NCBI GenBank assembly: GCA_964195335.1 | Contig: CAXMPC010000065.1 | Coordinates: 1-16,989 of the forward strand | DNA length: 16,989 bases | Reading direction: 5' to 3' | Source of the DNA: QNFN01 sp964195335 | GTDB lineage: Bacteria; Pseudomonadota; Gammaproteobacteria; QNFN01 | Notes under the pieces: generated by a model | Told to the model about the DNA's origin: nothing | Database searches by the model: none | What the model saw: only the letters and a program-made list of their open reading frames with translations | In this document: positions 1 to 7,226 of the stretch, piece by piece | Numbering within the stretch: position 1 is the stretch's first letter | Layout: the number at the start of each line of letters is the position of its first letter | Program-made: the position numbers and the translations under genes

Positions 1-992
1 CCATCAAGCGACTTGACCAGCACCCCGGCCTCCTTCAACACGGCGAACAGTGTACCGGCCTGCCCCTGCGGTACCCGCAGCAGGATGAAGTTGGCGCGGC
101 TCGGAAAGGGCGTGACCCCCGGGAGGGCTTCAAGCGCCGCCTGCAGACGGCCACGCTCGGCGCGGATGCTTGCTGTCTGCTCCTCGAACAGCGCCTCGTG
201 TTCGAGGGCGAACGTGGCGCTGGCCTGGTTGAGGACGCCGATGTTGTACGGCAGCCGCACCTTGTCGAACTCCTCCAGCCACGACGGCGCTCCGGCCAGC
301 AGGCCGAGCCGCAGTCCAGCCAGGCCGAGCTTGGAGAGCGTGCGCATCACCAGCAGGTTGGGGTAATCACCGAGCCGGTCGAGCCAGCTGGACTCGGCGA
401 ACGGTGCGTAGGCCTCGTCGATCACCACCAGCCCGGGTGCAGCCGCGAGCACGGCCGCGATGGCGGCATCGTCGAACAGGTTCCCGGTCGGGTTGTTCGG
501 GTAGGCGAGGAAGACGACCGCCGGCTGGTGATCCTCGATCGCCGCCAGCATGGCGTCAAGATCGAGAGCGAAGCCGTCCCCGGCCAACGGCACGCTGGCG
601 TATTCCATGCCGGTGAAGGTCGCGATCATGCGGTACATGACGAACGACGGCTCCGGCGCCAGGACGGTCCGCCCGGGTTCGGCCAGCACCAGGGCGATCA
701 TCTGGATCAGTTCGTCGGAGCCGTTGCCGAGCAGTAGTCCGCAACTCTCCGGCAGGCCGAGCGAGCGGGTCAGTGCGGCCTTCAGCGCATCGGCACCCGG
801 GTCGGGATAGCGGTTGAGTTCAACCGTACGCAGGTGCTCTAGCCAGTCGGCGACCATCGGCTCGGGCCATCCGTATGGATTCTCCATGGCGTCGAGCTTG
901 ACCAGCCCGGTCGCCGGCGGCACGTGGTAGGCGTTGAGGGCGCGAATCTCGGGCCGGACCCAGCGCTCGATCAGGCGTGAAGGATCAACCAT
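1..992 (-). CDS. hisC: Histidinol-phosphate aminotransferase, 3' end cut by window edge
   Basis: HisC is a cytoplasmic PLP enzyme that transaminates imidazole acetol-phosphate with glutamate to give L-histidinol phosphate. The frame is open from ATG at 992 to the window edge, giving 330 codons; about 30 C-terminal residues are missing judging from the usual family length near 350-360. It shows class I/II aminotransferase hallmarks: an N-terminal LDAMENPYG segment (residues 33-41), GNGSDELI near 89-96, AYPNNPTGN at 163-171, IDEAY at 191-195, and TLSKLGLAGLRLG at 218-230, where Lys221 is the expected Schiff-base lysine. Its start overlaps the hisD stop by 8 nt, which implies translational coupling. 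Family assignment is firm. Paralogous HisC copies exist in many gammaproteobacteria, so a hisC1/hisC2 label cannot be given. Confidence 0.95.
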   Translation of the reverse strand, partial: MVDPSRLIERWVRPEIRALNAYHVPPATGLVKLDAMENPYGWPEPMVADWLEHLRTVELNRYPDPGADALKAALTRSLGLPESCGLLLGNGSDELIQMIALVLAEPGRTVLAPEPSFVMYRMIATFTGMEYASVPLAGDGFALDLDAMLAAIEDHQPAVVFLAYPNNPTGNLFDDAAIAAVLAAAPGLVVIDEAYAPFAESSWLDRLGDYPNLLVMRTLSKLGLAGLRLGLLAGAPSWLEEFDKVRLPYNIGVLNQASATFALEHEALFEEQTASIRAERGRLQAALEALPGVTPFPSRANFILLRVPQGQAGTLFAVLKEAGVLVKSLD

Positions 993-2286
993 TGCGTCGG
1001 TACTCGGCCGAACGCGCGTGGGCGGTCAGCCCCTCGCCGCGGGCGAGGCGTCCGGCAACCGCACCGAGTGCGGCCGCACCGGCCGTTGAGCAGTTGATCA
1101 GGCTGCTGCGCTTCTGAAAGTCGTAAACCCCGAGCGGCGAGGAAAAGCGTGCCGTGCGCGAGGTCGGCAGCACGTGGTTCGGGCCGGCGCAGTAGTCACC
1201 GACCGCCTCGGCGGTATAGCGTCCCATGAAGATCGCCCCGGCGTGGCGGATCCCCGGCAACAGCGCGTCCGGGTCGATCACCGACAGTTCCAGGTGTTCC
1301 GGCGCGACGTGGTTGACGATGTCGACCGCGCCAGCCAGGTCAGCGACCTCGATCAGCGCCCCGCGACTTCCCAGCGAGGCCGCGATTACCCCGGCCCGCT
1401 CCATGGTCGGCAGCAGTCGCTCGACGGCGTCGGCGACGGTGTCGAGGAAGGCCGCGTCGGGTGAGACCAGCAGCGCCTGGGCGTCCTCGTCGTGCTCGGC
1501 CTGGGAAAAGAGGTCCATCGCCACCCACTCCGGATCGGTATCACCGTCGCAGACCACCAGGATCTCCGACGGTCCGGCAATCATGTCGATACCGACCTTG
1601 CCGAACACCATGCGCTTGGCCGCGGCGACGTAGATGTTGCCCGGACCGACGATCTTGTCGACCGCCGGCACGGTGGCCGTGCCATGAGCCAGCGCGGCCA
1701 CGGCCTGGGCCCCGCCGACGGTGAAGACCCGGTCAACGCCGGCGATGGCCGCCGCCGCCAGCACCAGGTCGTTCAACTCGCCATCAGGTGCCGGAACCAC
1801 CATCACCAGTTCCGGTACCCCGGCCACCTTGGCCGGGATGGCATTCATCAGCACCGACGATGGGTAGGCCGCCTTGCCACCGGGGACGTAGAGGCCGACC
1901 CGGTCGAGCGGCGTCACCTGCTGTCCGAGGACGGTGCCGTCGGCCTCGGTGACCTGCCAGGAGGCGACTTTCTGGTGTTCGGCATACGCACGCAGCCGCT
2001 CCGCGGCCAACTCCAGGTCGGCGCGGAGCTGGGGGTCGATCGCGGACAGCGCGGCGGTGAGTCGCGCCTGCGACACCTCGAACTCGGCCGCCGATGCCAC
2101 CTCGAAGCGATCGAAACGGGCCGTGTATTCGAGCAGGGCCGTGTCACCACGGTCACGGACGTCGTCAACCACACCGCGGACCGTCTGTTGCACGGCGTCG
2201 TCGGCGACGCTCTCCCAGGCCAGCAGGGCATCGAGTTCCGCGGTAAAGCCCGGGCTGCGGCTGTCGAGTCGGCGGATGCGGGGCAC
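985..2286 (-). CDS. hisD: Histidinol dehydrogenase
   Basis: HisD oxidises L-histidinol to L-histidine in two NAD-dependent steps, the last reactions of histidine synthesis, and is a zinc enzyme. The 433-residue product is full length. Zn ligands expected from the E. coli enzyme can be placed at Gln262 and His265 (SQAEHDEDAQA), Asp364 (VGDYCAGPNH) and His423 (GLTAHARSAEYR). The catalytic Glu-His pair is E330-H331 (HVAPEHLEL). The GLYVPGGKAAYPSS and GPGNIYVAAAKR motifs are also present. The start is GTG at 2286, supported by a GAGGAG Shine-Dalgarno 6 nt upstream. It lies 21 nt after the hisG stop and overlaps hisC by 8 nt, so hisG-hisD-hisC form one transcriptional unit. Confidence 0.97.
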   Translation of the reverse strand: MPRIRRLDSRSPGFTAELDALLAWESVADDAVQQTVRGVVDDVRDRGDTALLEYTARFDRFEVASAAEFEVSQARLTAALSAIDPQLRADLELAAERLRAYAEHQKVASWQVTEADGTVLGQQVTPLDRVGLYVPGGKAAYPSSVLMNAIPAKVAGVPELVMVVPAPDGELNDLVLAAAAIAGVDRVFTVGGAQAVAALAHGTATVPAVDKIVGPGNIYVAAAKRMVFGKVGIDMIAGPSEILVVCDGDTDPEWVAMDLFSQAEHDEDAQALLVSPDAAFLDTVADAVERLLPTMERAGVIAASLGSRGALIEVADLAGAVDIVNHVAPEHLELSVIDPDALLPGIRHAGAIFMGRYTAEAVGDYCAGPNHVLPTSRTARFSSPLGVYDFQKRSSLINCSTAGAAALGAVAGRLARGEGLTAHARSAEYRRNG

Positions 2287-2307
2287 AGTCTTCTCCTCGG
2301 GAACGGT

Positions 2308-2958
2308 TCAGGCGGCGGCGTCGCGTGCTGCGACCGCCTCGGCCAGCCGCGCGACCAGCGCCTTGACGCGGTCGTGGTTGAGTTTCATCGCCGCCTTGTT
2401 GACCACCAGCCGCGAAGAGATCGGGCACACCTCCTCGACCGGCTCGAGGCCGTTGGCGCGCAGAGTGTTGCCGGTGTCGACCAGGTCGACGATACGGTCG
2501 GCGAGACCGACCAGCGGCGCCAGTTCCATGGAACCGTAGAGCTTGATGATCTCGACCTGCTCGCCGCGCGCGGCATAGTGGCGGCGCGTAGCCGTGACGT
2601 ACTTGGTTGCCACGCGCAACCTTCCGTCGGGCAACCCGGCGCCGACCGGGGCGGCGACCATCAGGCGGCAGCGGGCGATACCGAGATCGAGTGGCTCGTA
2701 GAGTCCTTCGCCACCGTGTTCGAGCAGCACGTCCTTGCCAGCGACACCGAGGTCAGCGGCCCCGTGTTCGACGAAGGTCGGCACGTCGCTGGCGCGGATG
2801 ACCAGCAGGCGTACGTCGTCACGGTTGGTGCGCAGGATCAGCTTGCGGCTGGCCGGGTCGTCGACCGGACGGATGCCGGCCGCCGCCAGCAGCGGCAGGG
2901 TGTCGTCGAGGATACGGCCCTTGGACAGGGCCAGGGTCAGCGGTGCCACACCGGGCAC
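2308..2958 (-). CDS. hisG: ATP phosphoribosyltransferase, short form
   Basis: HisG joins ATP and PRPP to give phosphoribosyl-ATP, the committed step of histidine synthesis. The 216-residue product has LALSKGRILDDTLP at the N terminus, GAADLGVAGKDVL at 66-78 and the PRPP-binding DLVDTGNTLRANGL at 158-171. Its length matches the short HisG class, which lacks the C-terminal histidine-sensing ACT-like domain. In known cases the short form works as a hetero-octamer with HisZ, so a hisZ gene is expected elsewhere (inference). The GTG start at 2958 abuts the murA TAG stop with no spacer. A second GTG at codon 4 is an equally plausible start, and neither has a clear Shine-Dalgarno. Placement directly behind murA is as in Pseudomonas. 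Confidence 0.95.
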   Translation of the reverse strand: MPGVAPLTLALSKGRILDDTLPLLAAAGIRPVDDPASRKLILRTNRDDVRLLVIRASDVPTFVEHGAADLGVAGKDVLLEHGGEGLYEPLDLGIARCRLMVAAPVGAGLPDGRLRVATKYVTATRRHYAARGEQVEIIKLYGSMELAPLVGLADRIVDLVDTGNTLRANGLEPVEEVCPISSRLVVNKAAMKLNHDRVKALVARLAEAVAARDAAA

Positions 2959-4218
2959 CTAACCCGGAACGCGACGGATGCGCGCACCGAGCATGGCCAG
3001 CTTCTCCTCGATGCACTCGTAACCACGATCGATGTGGTAGATGCGGTCGACGGTGGTCTCGCCGTCGGCCACCAGGCCGGCCAGCACCAGGCTCGCCGAG
3101 GCGCGCAGGTCGGTGGCCATCACCGGGGCGCCGGTCAGGTTCGAAATACCGGTGATGATCGCCGCGTTGCCCTCGAGGTGGATGCTGGCCCCCATGCGCT
3201 GCATCTCGAGGACGTGCATGAAGCGGTTCTCGAACACGGTCTCGGTGATGGTGCCGACACCGTCGGCAATGGCGTTGAGCGCGGTGAACTGGGCCTGCAT
3301 GTCGGTCGGGAAGGCCGGGTAGGGCGCAGTACTTACGTTGACCGCCTCCGGCCGACGCCCCTCCATGTCGAGCTCGATCCAGTCGTCGCCGGTGCTGATC
3401 TTCGCCCCGGCCTCGCTCAGCTTGTGGGTCACCGAGTGGAGCAGGTCCGGCTGGGTGTCCTTGACCCGCACCTTGCCGCCGGTCATCGCCGCCGCGACCA
3501 GGTAGGTGCCGGTCTCGATCCGGTCCGGCAAGACCGCGTAGCGGGTGCCGCTGAGCGCCTCGACGCCGTCGATGGTGATGACGCCGGTACCGGCACCGCT
3601 GATGCGGGCGCCCATCTGGTTCAGGCAGCGCGCCAGGTCGATCACCTCGGGCTCGCGCGCGGCGTTCTCGATCACCGTGCGGCCGTCAGCCAGGGTCGCC
3701 GCCATCATCAGGTTCTCGGTGCCGGTGACGGTGATGATGTCCATCACCAGCTCGGCGCCGTGCAGGCGGTCGGCGCGGGCCCGGATGTAGCCGTTGTCGA
3801 CGTTGATATCGGCCCCCATGGCGGCGAGCCCCTGCAGGTGCAGGTTGACCGGACGGGTGCCGATGGCGCAGCCACCAGGCAGCGACACGTCGGCGCGACC
3901 GAAGCGCGCCAGCAGCGGACCGAGCACCAGAATCGACGCGCGCATGGTCTTGACCAGTTCGTAGGGCGCGTAGAACTCGTTGATGGTCGAGGCGTCGACC
4001 TCGATATTGAGCTTTTCGTCGATGGTCAGGCTGACGCCCATGCGTCCGAGCAGTTCCATCGTCGTGGTGATGTCATGCAGGTGCGGGACGTTGCAGACCG
4101 TCACCGGGTCCTCGGCGAGCAGGGTCGCGGCAAGGATCGGCAGCGCCGCGTTCTTGGCGCCAGAGATGCGGACATCCCCGTTCAGCGGGGCGCCACCATT
4201 GATGATCAGCTTGTCCAT
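2959..4218 (-). CDS. murA: UDP-N-acetylglucosamine 1-carboxyvinyltransferase
   Basis: MurA transfers enolpyruvate from PEP to UDP-GlcNAc in the cytoplasm, the first committed step of peptidoglycan synthesis and the target of fosfomycin. The 419-residue length is normal. Lys22-Asn23 (SGAKNAALP) and the catalytic loop LPGGCAIGTRP with Cys117 are present, so the enzyme should be fosfomycin-sensitive at this position (family knowledge: Asp replaces Cys in resistant forms). FPTDMQAQF carries the conserved catalytic aspartate region. It starts at ATG 4218, 79 bp after the mlaB stop, without a strong Shine-Dalgarno. In many relatives an ibaG/bolA-like gene fills this gap; here there is none. No clear promoter was found, so it may be read from the mla operon. 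Confidence 0.97.
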   Translation of the reverse strand: MDKLIINGGAPLNGDVRISGAKNAALPILAATLLAEDPVTVCNVPHLHDITTTMELLGRMGVSLTIDEKLNIEVDASTINEFYAPYELVKTMRASILVLGPLLARFGRADVSLPGGCAIGTRPVNLHLQGLAAMGADINVDNGYIRARADRLHGAELVMDIITVTGTENLMMAATLADGRTVIENAAREPEVIDLARCLNQMGARISGAGTGVITIDGVEALSGTRYAVLPDRIETGTYLVAAAMTGGKVRVKDTQPDLLHSVTHKLSEAGAKISTGDDWIELDMEGRRPEAVNVSTAPYPAFPTDMQAQFTALNAIADGVGTITETVFENRFMHVLEMQRMGASIHLEGNAAIITGISNLTGAPVMATDLRASASLVLAGLVADGETTVDRIYHIDRGYECIEEKLAMLGARIRRVPG

Positions 4219-4297
4219 GACATGGGCCCAACGAGCGCCTATGCGCCCGGAAAACGGCTCAGTTTACCCGATTGCACAAGACCGGCCCAGCGCCAGA

Positions 4298-4615
4298 TCA
4301 GTCGGCATCGAGCGCCAGCACCGCGTCAACGCCACAGGCCGTGGCGATCGAGCGCAGCGAGGCCGGTACGTTGCGATAGGTGACGGCGCAGCCTGCAGCG
4401 AGCGCGGTGCGCTGCCATTCCAGTAACAGTGCCAGGCCGGCCGACTCGCTGCGTTCGACGGCGGCGAGGTCGATGGTGACCGCGGTGCGCCCGGAGAACA
4501 GGGCCGAACCCTGGGCCGCGAGCGCCGGTACGGTATCGAGTTCGAGCCGCCCGGAGATGCGTACGGTACCGTCGGAATCGACGGCAACAGCGCCGTCAGC
4601 CGCCGTGGGCATCAA
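4298..4615 (-). CDS. mlaB: MlaB, STAS-domain subunit of the Mla transporter
   Basis: MlaB is a small cytoplasmic STAS-domain protein that binds MlaF and is needed for activity of the MlaFEDB phospholipid ABC complex. The 105-residue product is essentially a single STAS domain: beta strand TVRISGRLELDTVPAL (17-32), TAVTIDL (44-50), then the conserved helix start SESAGLALLLEW (56-67). The usual Asp-Ser-Ala-Gly is Glu-Ser-Ala-Gly here. The start at 4615 overlaps mlaC by 20 nt; a second Met codon follows immediately at 4612. STAS similarity alone is not specific, so the name rests on its position next to mlaC. Confidence 0.88.
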   Translation of the reverse strand: MMPTAADGAVAVDSDGTVRISGRLELDTVPALAAQGSALFSGRTAVTIDLAAVERSESAGLALLLEWQRTALAAGCAVTYRNVPASLRSIATACGVDAVLALDAD

Positions 4616-5216
4616 CGTTGCCCTGCTTGATGTTGTCGATCAGCTGATCGAGCCCGACCTTGCGGATCTCATTGTTGAAGGTGTTGCGGTAGTTGGTGAT
4701 CAGGCTGAGGCCGTCGATGGTGACGTCATAGATCTTCCAGCCGTCCTCCTGGCGTTCCACCCGATAGTGGATCGGGATACCGAGACCGCCAGGCTGCTCG
4801 ATCTCGGTGCGCACCGTCACGTCGGTGTCATCCGCGCCGGCGACCAGGGGCGGGTACTCGATCCTCTCCTCGGTGTACTCGAGCAGCGCGGTGGCGTAAG
4901 TACGCACCAGCAAGTCGCGGAACTCACGTTCGAAACGCTCCTGCTGGCCCTTGCTTGCCCGCCGCCAGTGCTTGCCCAGTGTCGCACGTGACATGGCGAC
5001 GAAATCGAAGTGCGGCAGCACGATCTCTATGATGAACTGGTCAACCAGGCGCGGATTGGCGTCGAGCTCCGCGCGCTTCTCACGGATGGTGACCAACATC
5101 TCCTCGGTGGTGGCGATCACCATTTCGCGTGGGTCTTCAGTGACGGCCCCGGCGGTGACTGGCAGCAGCAGCGCCAGGCAGATCAGCCCGGCGGTCAGGG
5201 GGTGCAGGAGTTTCAT
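4596..5216 (-). CDS. mlaC: MlaC, periplasmic phospholipid-binding protein
   Basis: MlaC shuttles phospholipids across the periplasm between the outer membrane and MlaFEDB. The product has 206 residues, close to E. coli MlaC. A Sec signal peptide is visible: basic start, hydrophobic run LTAGLICLALLLPV, likely cleavage after TAGA near residue 24. The mature part has the Tol-tolerance/MlaC family pattern, with DPREMVIATTEEML, IEIVLPHFDFVAMSRATLGKHWRRAS, FEREFRDLLVRTYATALLEY and WKIYDVTIDGLSLITNYRNTF. The ATG at 5216 overlaps the stop of the upstream TolC-family gene in an ATGA arrangement, so the two are probably translationally coupled. In the standard Mla order mlaC follows mlaD directly; here the channel gene lies between them. 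Confidence 0.95.
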   Translation of the reverse strand: MKLLHPLTAGLICLALLLPVTAGAVTEDPREMVIATTEEMLVTIREKRAELDANPRLVDQFIIEIVLPHFDFVAMSRATLGKHWRRASKGQQERFEREFRDLLVRTYATALLEYTEERIEYPPLVAGADDTDVTVRTEIEQPGGLGIPIHYRVERQEDGWKIYDVTIDGLSLITNYRNTFNNEIRKVGLDQLIDNIKQGNVDAHGG

Positions 5217-6568
5217 TGGTACGCTCCGGCGACGCGCTGCAGTTCGGCCACCTCGACGTTGTATTCGTAGATGGTGGTCAGGTAGTCGGTGTGGGCCAGT
5301 GCGTAGCTGCGGAACGCCTCGATAACGCGGTCCATGCGCTCGCTCCCGGCTTCGAAATCAGCGTAGGCGGCGAGCATCCAGCGCCTGCCGGCACGGCTCG
5401 CCTCGGCCATCTCCTCGATCCCTTTACGACTGGCAATCACCTGGTTGTAGCGCTCGGCGACCTCGAAGGGGATTCCGAGGCGGGCAAACGACTGCTTGTC
5501 GACCAGGGCGTTGAGCTCGGCCTCGGCCTGGGCGATGCGCGCCGACTGCACGCCGCCGGCCCAGTGCCACTGCATGCCGACCATCGGCGTGGCGCCGACA
5601 TGGTTGAACGGGTCGTAGATCAACGGATTGTCGAGCCGCTCACGCTCGGAAGCGTAGGCGGCCGAACCGACGATACCGACGTAGATGTTGGGCAACTGCT
5701 CGGCCTTCTTCGCCTCCACCAGGGCGCGCCGGGCGCGCAAGCCGGCCTCGAGTTGGTTGATTTCGGTGCGGGTGACGAGGGCCTGCTCGGTCCACTCCGC
5801 GAGCGACTGACCGGGCAGCGGCACCGGGCGGATGTGGCGGTCGGCCACCTCCAGCGGGTCGGGCTCTGCGATGCCGGTCAGCAGGCGCATGCCGGCCAGC
5901 GCGGTCGCCTCGATCGCCTCGGCCTGGGCCAGCGACTTGCGCAGAACGCCAGCGCCGGTCTGCAGGGCGTAGAAGTCGGACAACTTGATGTTGCCGCGTC
6001 CCTCGTCGATGGCCACCTGCATCTGCTGTTTGGCTTTCATCACCCGCCGCACCAGGTCCTCGATCAACGCATGCGAGTCACGCGCGGTCAGGTAACCGTA
6101 GTAGGCGCGGGTTACCTGCATGCGTGTCTGGACGCGCTGCAGGCGCACGTCACCGCGCTTGACGTCGACGTTGCCCTGAGCCGCCTCGGTGTAGTTCTCG
6201 ACCTTGCCGAAAGTGGCCAGAGGCTTGATCAGCTTGAACGTCAGGTCGGCCCATGGCGACAGGCCGTTGATCTCGTCACCGTTGCTGGCCGGGGTGCACG
6301 GCAGGCTGACGCAACTGTTACTCCCGTTGTTGTAGAAACCATCACCCTCCGGGGCGATGGCGAGAAACATGTTGAGGTCGAGGAAGGTGTCGTCGCTGCC
6401 GACCGCTTCCTGCAGCAGGGCGCGGGCCACGTCGACCAGGTGCTCGGTCTCGCTGATCCGCGGATCGTGATTCATGGCGAGTTCAACCGCCTCCTCGAGA
6501 TCGAGGGTCACGGCGGCGACCGGACCGGTCGCCACGACCAGCGCCAGTGCCGCTGTCAGCTTTCTCAA
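5213..6568 (-). CDS. TolC-family outer membrane channel protein inside the mla operon
   Basis: The product resembles outer membrane efflux proteins of the TolC family, trimeric channels with a periplasmic alpha-helical barrel. Read from TTG at 6568 it has 451 residues: signal peptide RKLTAALALVVATGPVAA, then TLDLEEAVELAMNHDPRISE, the typical first helix. Long helical stretches are arranged as two repeats: roughly 21-210 with VQTRMQVTRAYYGYLTARD, and 260-450 with RTEINQLEAGLRARRALVEAKKAEQLPNIYVG. Cys86 and Cys91 lie in a likely extracellular loop and could form a disulfide. The frame stays open upstream to ATG 6709, but those 47 codons come from the foldback element at 6569-6727 and would bury the signal peptide. 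TTG 6568 has an AGAGG 4 nt upstream, so it is preferred, though not certain. The gene overlaps mlaC by 4 nt. Its substrate is unknown, and a role with Mla is inferred from position only. Confidence 0.85.
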   Translation of the reverse strand: MRKLTAALALVVATGPVAAVTLDLEEAVELAMNHDPRISETEHLVDVARALLQEAVGSDDTFLDLNMFLAIAPEGDGFYNNGSNSCVSLPCTPASNGDEINGLSPWADLTFKLIKPLATFGKVENYTEAAQGNVDVKRGDVRLQRVQTRMQVTRAYYGYLTARDSHALIEDLVRRVMKAKQQMQVAIDEGRGNIKLSDFYALQTGAGVLRKSLAQAEAIEATALAGMRLLTGIAEPDPLEVADRHIRPVPLPGQSLAEWTEQALVTRTEINQLEAGLRARRALVEAKKAEQLPNIYVGIVGSAAYASERERLDNPLIYDPFNHVGATPMVGMQWHWAGGVQSARIAQAEAELNALVDKQSFARLGIPFEVAERYNQVIASRKGIEEMAEASRAGRRWMLAAYADFEAGSERMDRVIEAFRSYALAHTDYLTTIYEYNVEVAELQRVAGAYQ

Positions 6569-6709
6569 GGAGCCTCTGATTAAGTCTGGACGAAGTAGAT
6601 TGCGATGCAAAATGTTCAGATTTGAGGCGCAAAGCGCACGTAATAGCGAGCTATTGCGAAGATTTGCAACGAAAAAGCTGGATATTCTGGGCGCAATATA
6701 CGAGTTCAT
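6569..6709 (-). other. Open frame through the element, possible N-terminal extension of the TolC-family protein
   Basis: On the minus strand, ATG 6709 opens a 47-codon stretch that runs through the element without a stop and joins the TolC-family frame. It would add a basic, Ser/Asn/Leu-rich segment ahead of the signal peptide. No Shine-Dalgarno lies at a usable distance; an AAGGA is 15 nt away. It is most likely a chance frame that an automatic gene caller would take as the start. Confidence 0.5.
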
Positions 6710-6727
6710 GATTTGATCAGAGGTTCC
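6569..6727. mobile_element. Foldback MITE-like element with imperfect terminal inverted repeats
   Basis: The ends are GGAGCCTCTGATTAAGTC on the plus strand and, read on the minus strand from 6727, GGAACCTCTGATCAAATC; 15 of 18 positions agree. The inverted symmetry continues weakly inward, with ATTGCG on both arms. The centre has AATAGC-GA-GCTATT, so the whole element can fold into one long hairpin. The flanks are tcaa and ttaa, a possible imperfect 4-bp target duplication. It is clearly richer in A and T than its surroundings and encodes no transposase, as expected for a non-autonomous element. The termini recall IS5-type elements, but this is memory rather than a search. It lies between mlaD and the TolC-family gene. 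Confidence 0.75.
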
Positions 6728-6745
6728 TTAAAATGCTGGGTCTAC

Positions 6746-7219
6746 CTATTCCGTTTTGCCTTCGGCGGCCTTGCCGAACAGGAACTGGCCTACGACCTGC
6801 TCCAGCACCAGCGCCGACTGGGTGATTCTAATCTCGTCGCCGGAGGCGAGAAACCGGTCGTCGCCACCCGGCTCCAGGCCGACGTACTGCTCTCCGAGCA
6901 GGCCGGCGGTGAAAATACTGGCGCTGGTGTCACGCGGCAGACGGTCGAAACGTGGTTCGATCACCAGGCTCACCACCGCCTCGTAACGGTCGCTGTCGTA
7001 GTCGATCGCCGCCACCCGGCCGACCCTAACCCCGCCCGCGGTCACCGCGGAGCGCACCTTGAGTCCGCCGACGTTCTCGAAGCGGGCGACGATCTCATAG
7101 CCGTCGGACTGGCTGAAGGAGCTGAGGTTGCTGACCTTCATCGCCAGCACGAACAAGGCGCCTAGCCCGGCGGCGACGAACATGCCCACTCCGATCTCAA
7201 TCGCCCGTGTCGTGTTCAT
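6746..7219 (-). CDS. mlaD: MlaD, MCE-domain subunit of the Mla transporter
   Basis: MlaD is anchored in the inner membrane by one helix and forms a periplasmic hexameric MCE ring above MlaE, through which phospholipids pass. The 157-residue product has one transmembrane helix at about 9-28 (IGVGMFVAAGLGALFVLAMKV). One MCE domain follows at about 39-117, with FENVGGLKVRSAVTAGGVRVGRV and FTAGLLGEQYVGLEPGG. The short C-terminal tail ALVLEQVVGQFLFG is typical of MlaD. The length is slightly below the E. coli protein. ATG 7219 follows the mlaE stop by 7 nt, with GGGGAG about 10 nt upstream. The element at 6569-6727 begins 18 bp after its stop. Confidence 0.96.
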   Translation of the reverse strand: MNTTRAIEIGVGMFVAAGLGALFVLAMKVSNLSSFSQSDGYEIVARFENVGGLKVRSAVTAGGVRVGRVAAIDYDSDRYEAVVSLVIEPRFDRLPRDTSASIFTAGLLGEQYVGLEPGGDDRFLASGDEIRITQSALVLEQVVGQFLFGKAAEGKTE

Positions 7220-7226
7220 GGTCTGT

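Noticed and set aside
1492..4383. 963-codon open frame on the plus strand
   Set aside because: It lies opposite hisD, hisG and murA, which have clear family motifs. Long antisense frames are expected in high-GC genes, and its His/Asp/Gly/Arg-rich composition matches no family.
5216..6583. 455-codon plus-strand frame opposite the TolC-like gene
   Set aside because: It is an antisense frame without recognisable domains, while the minus-strand product fits the TolC family.
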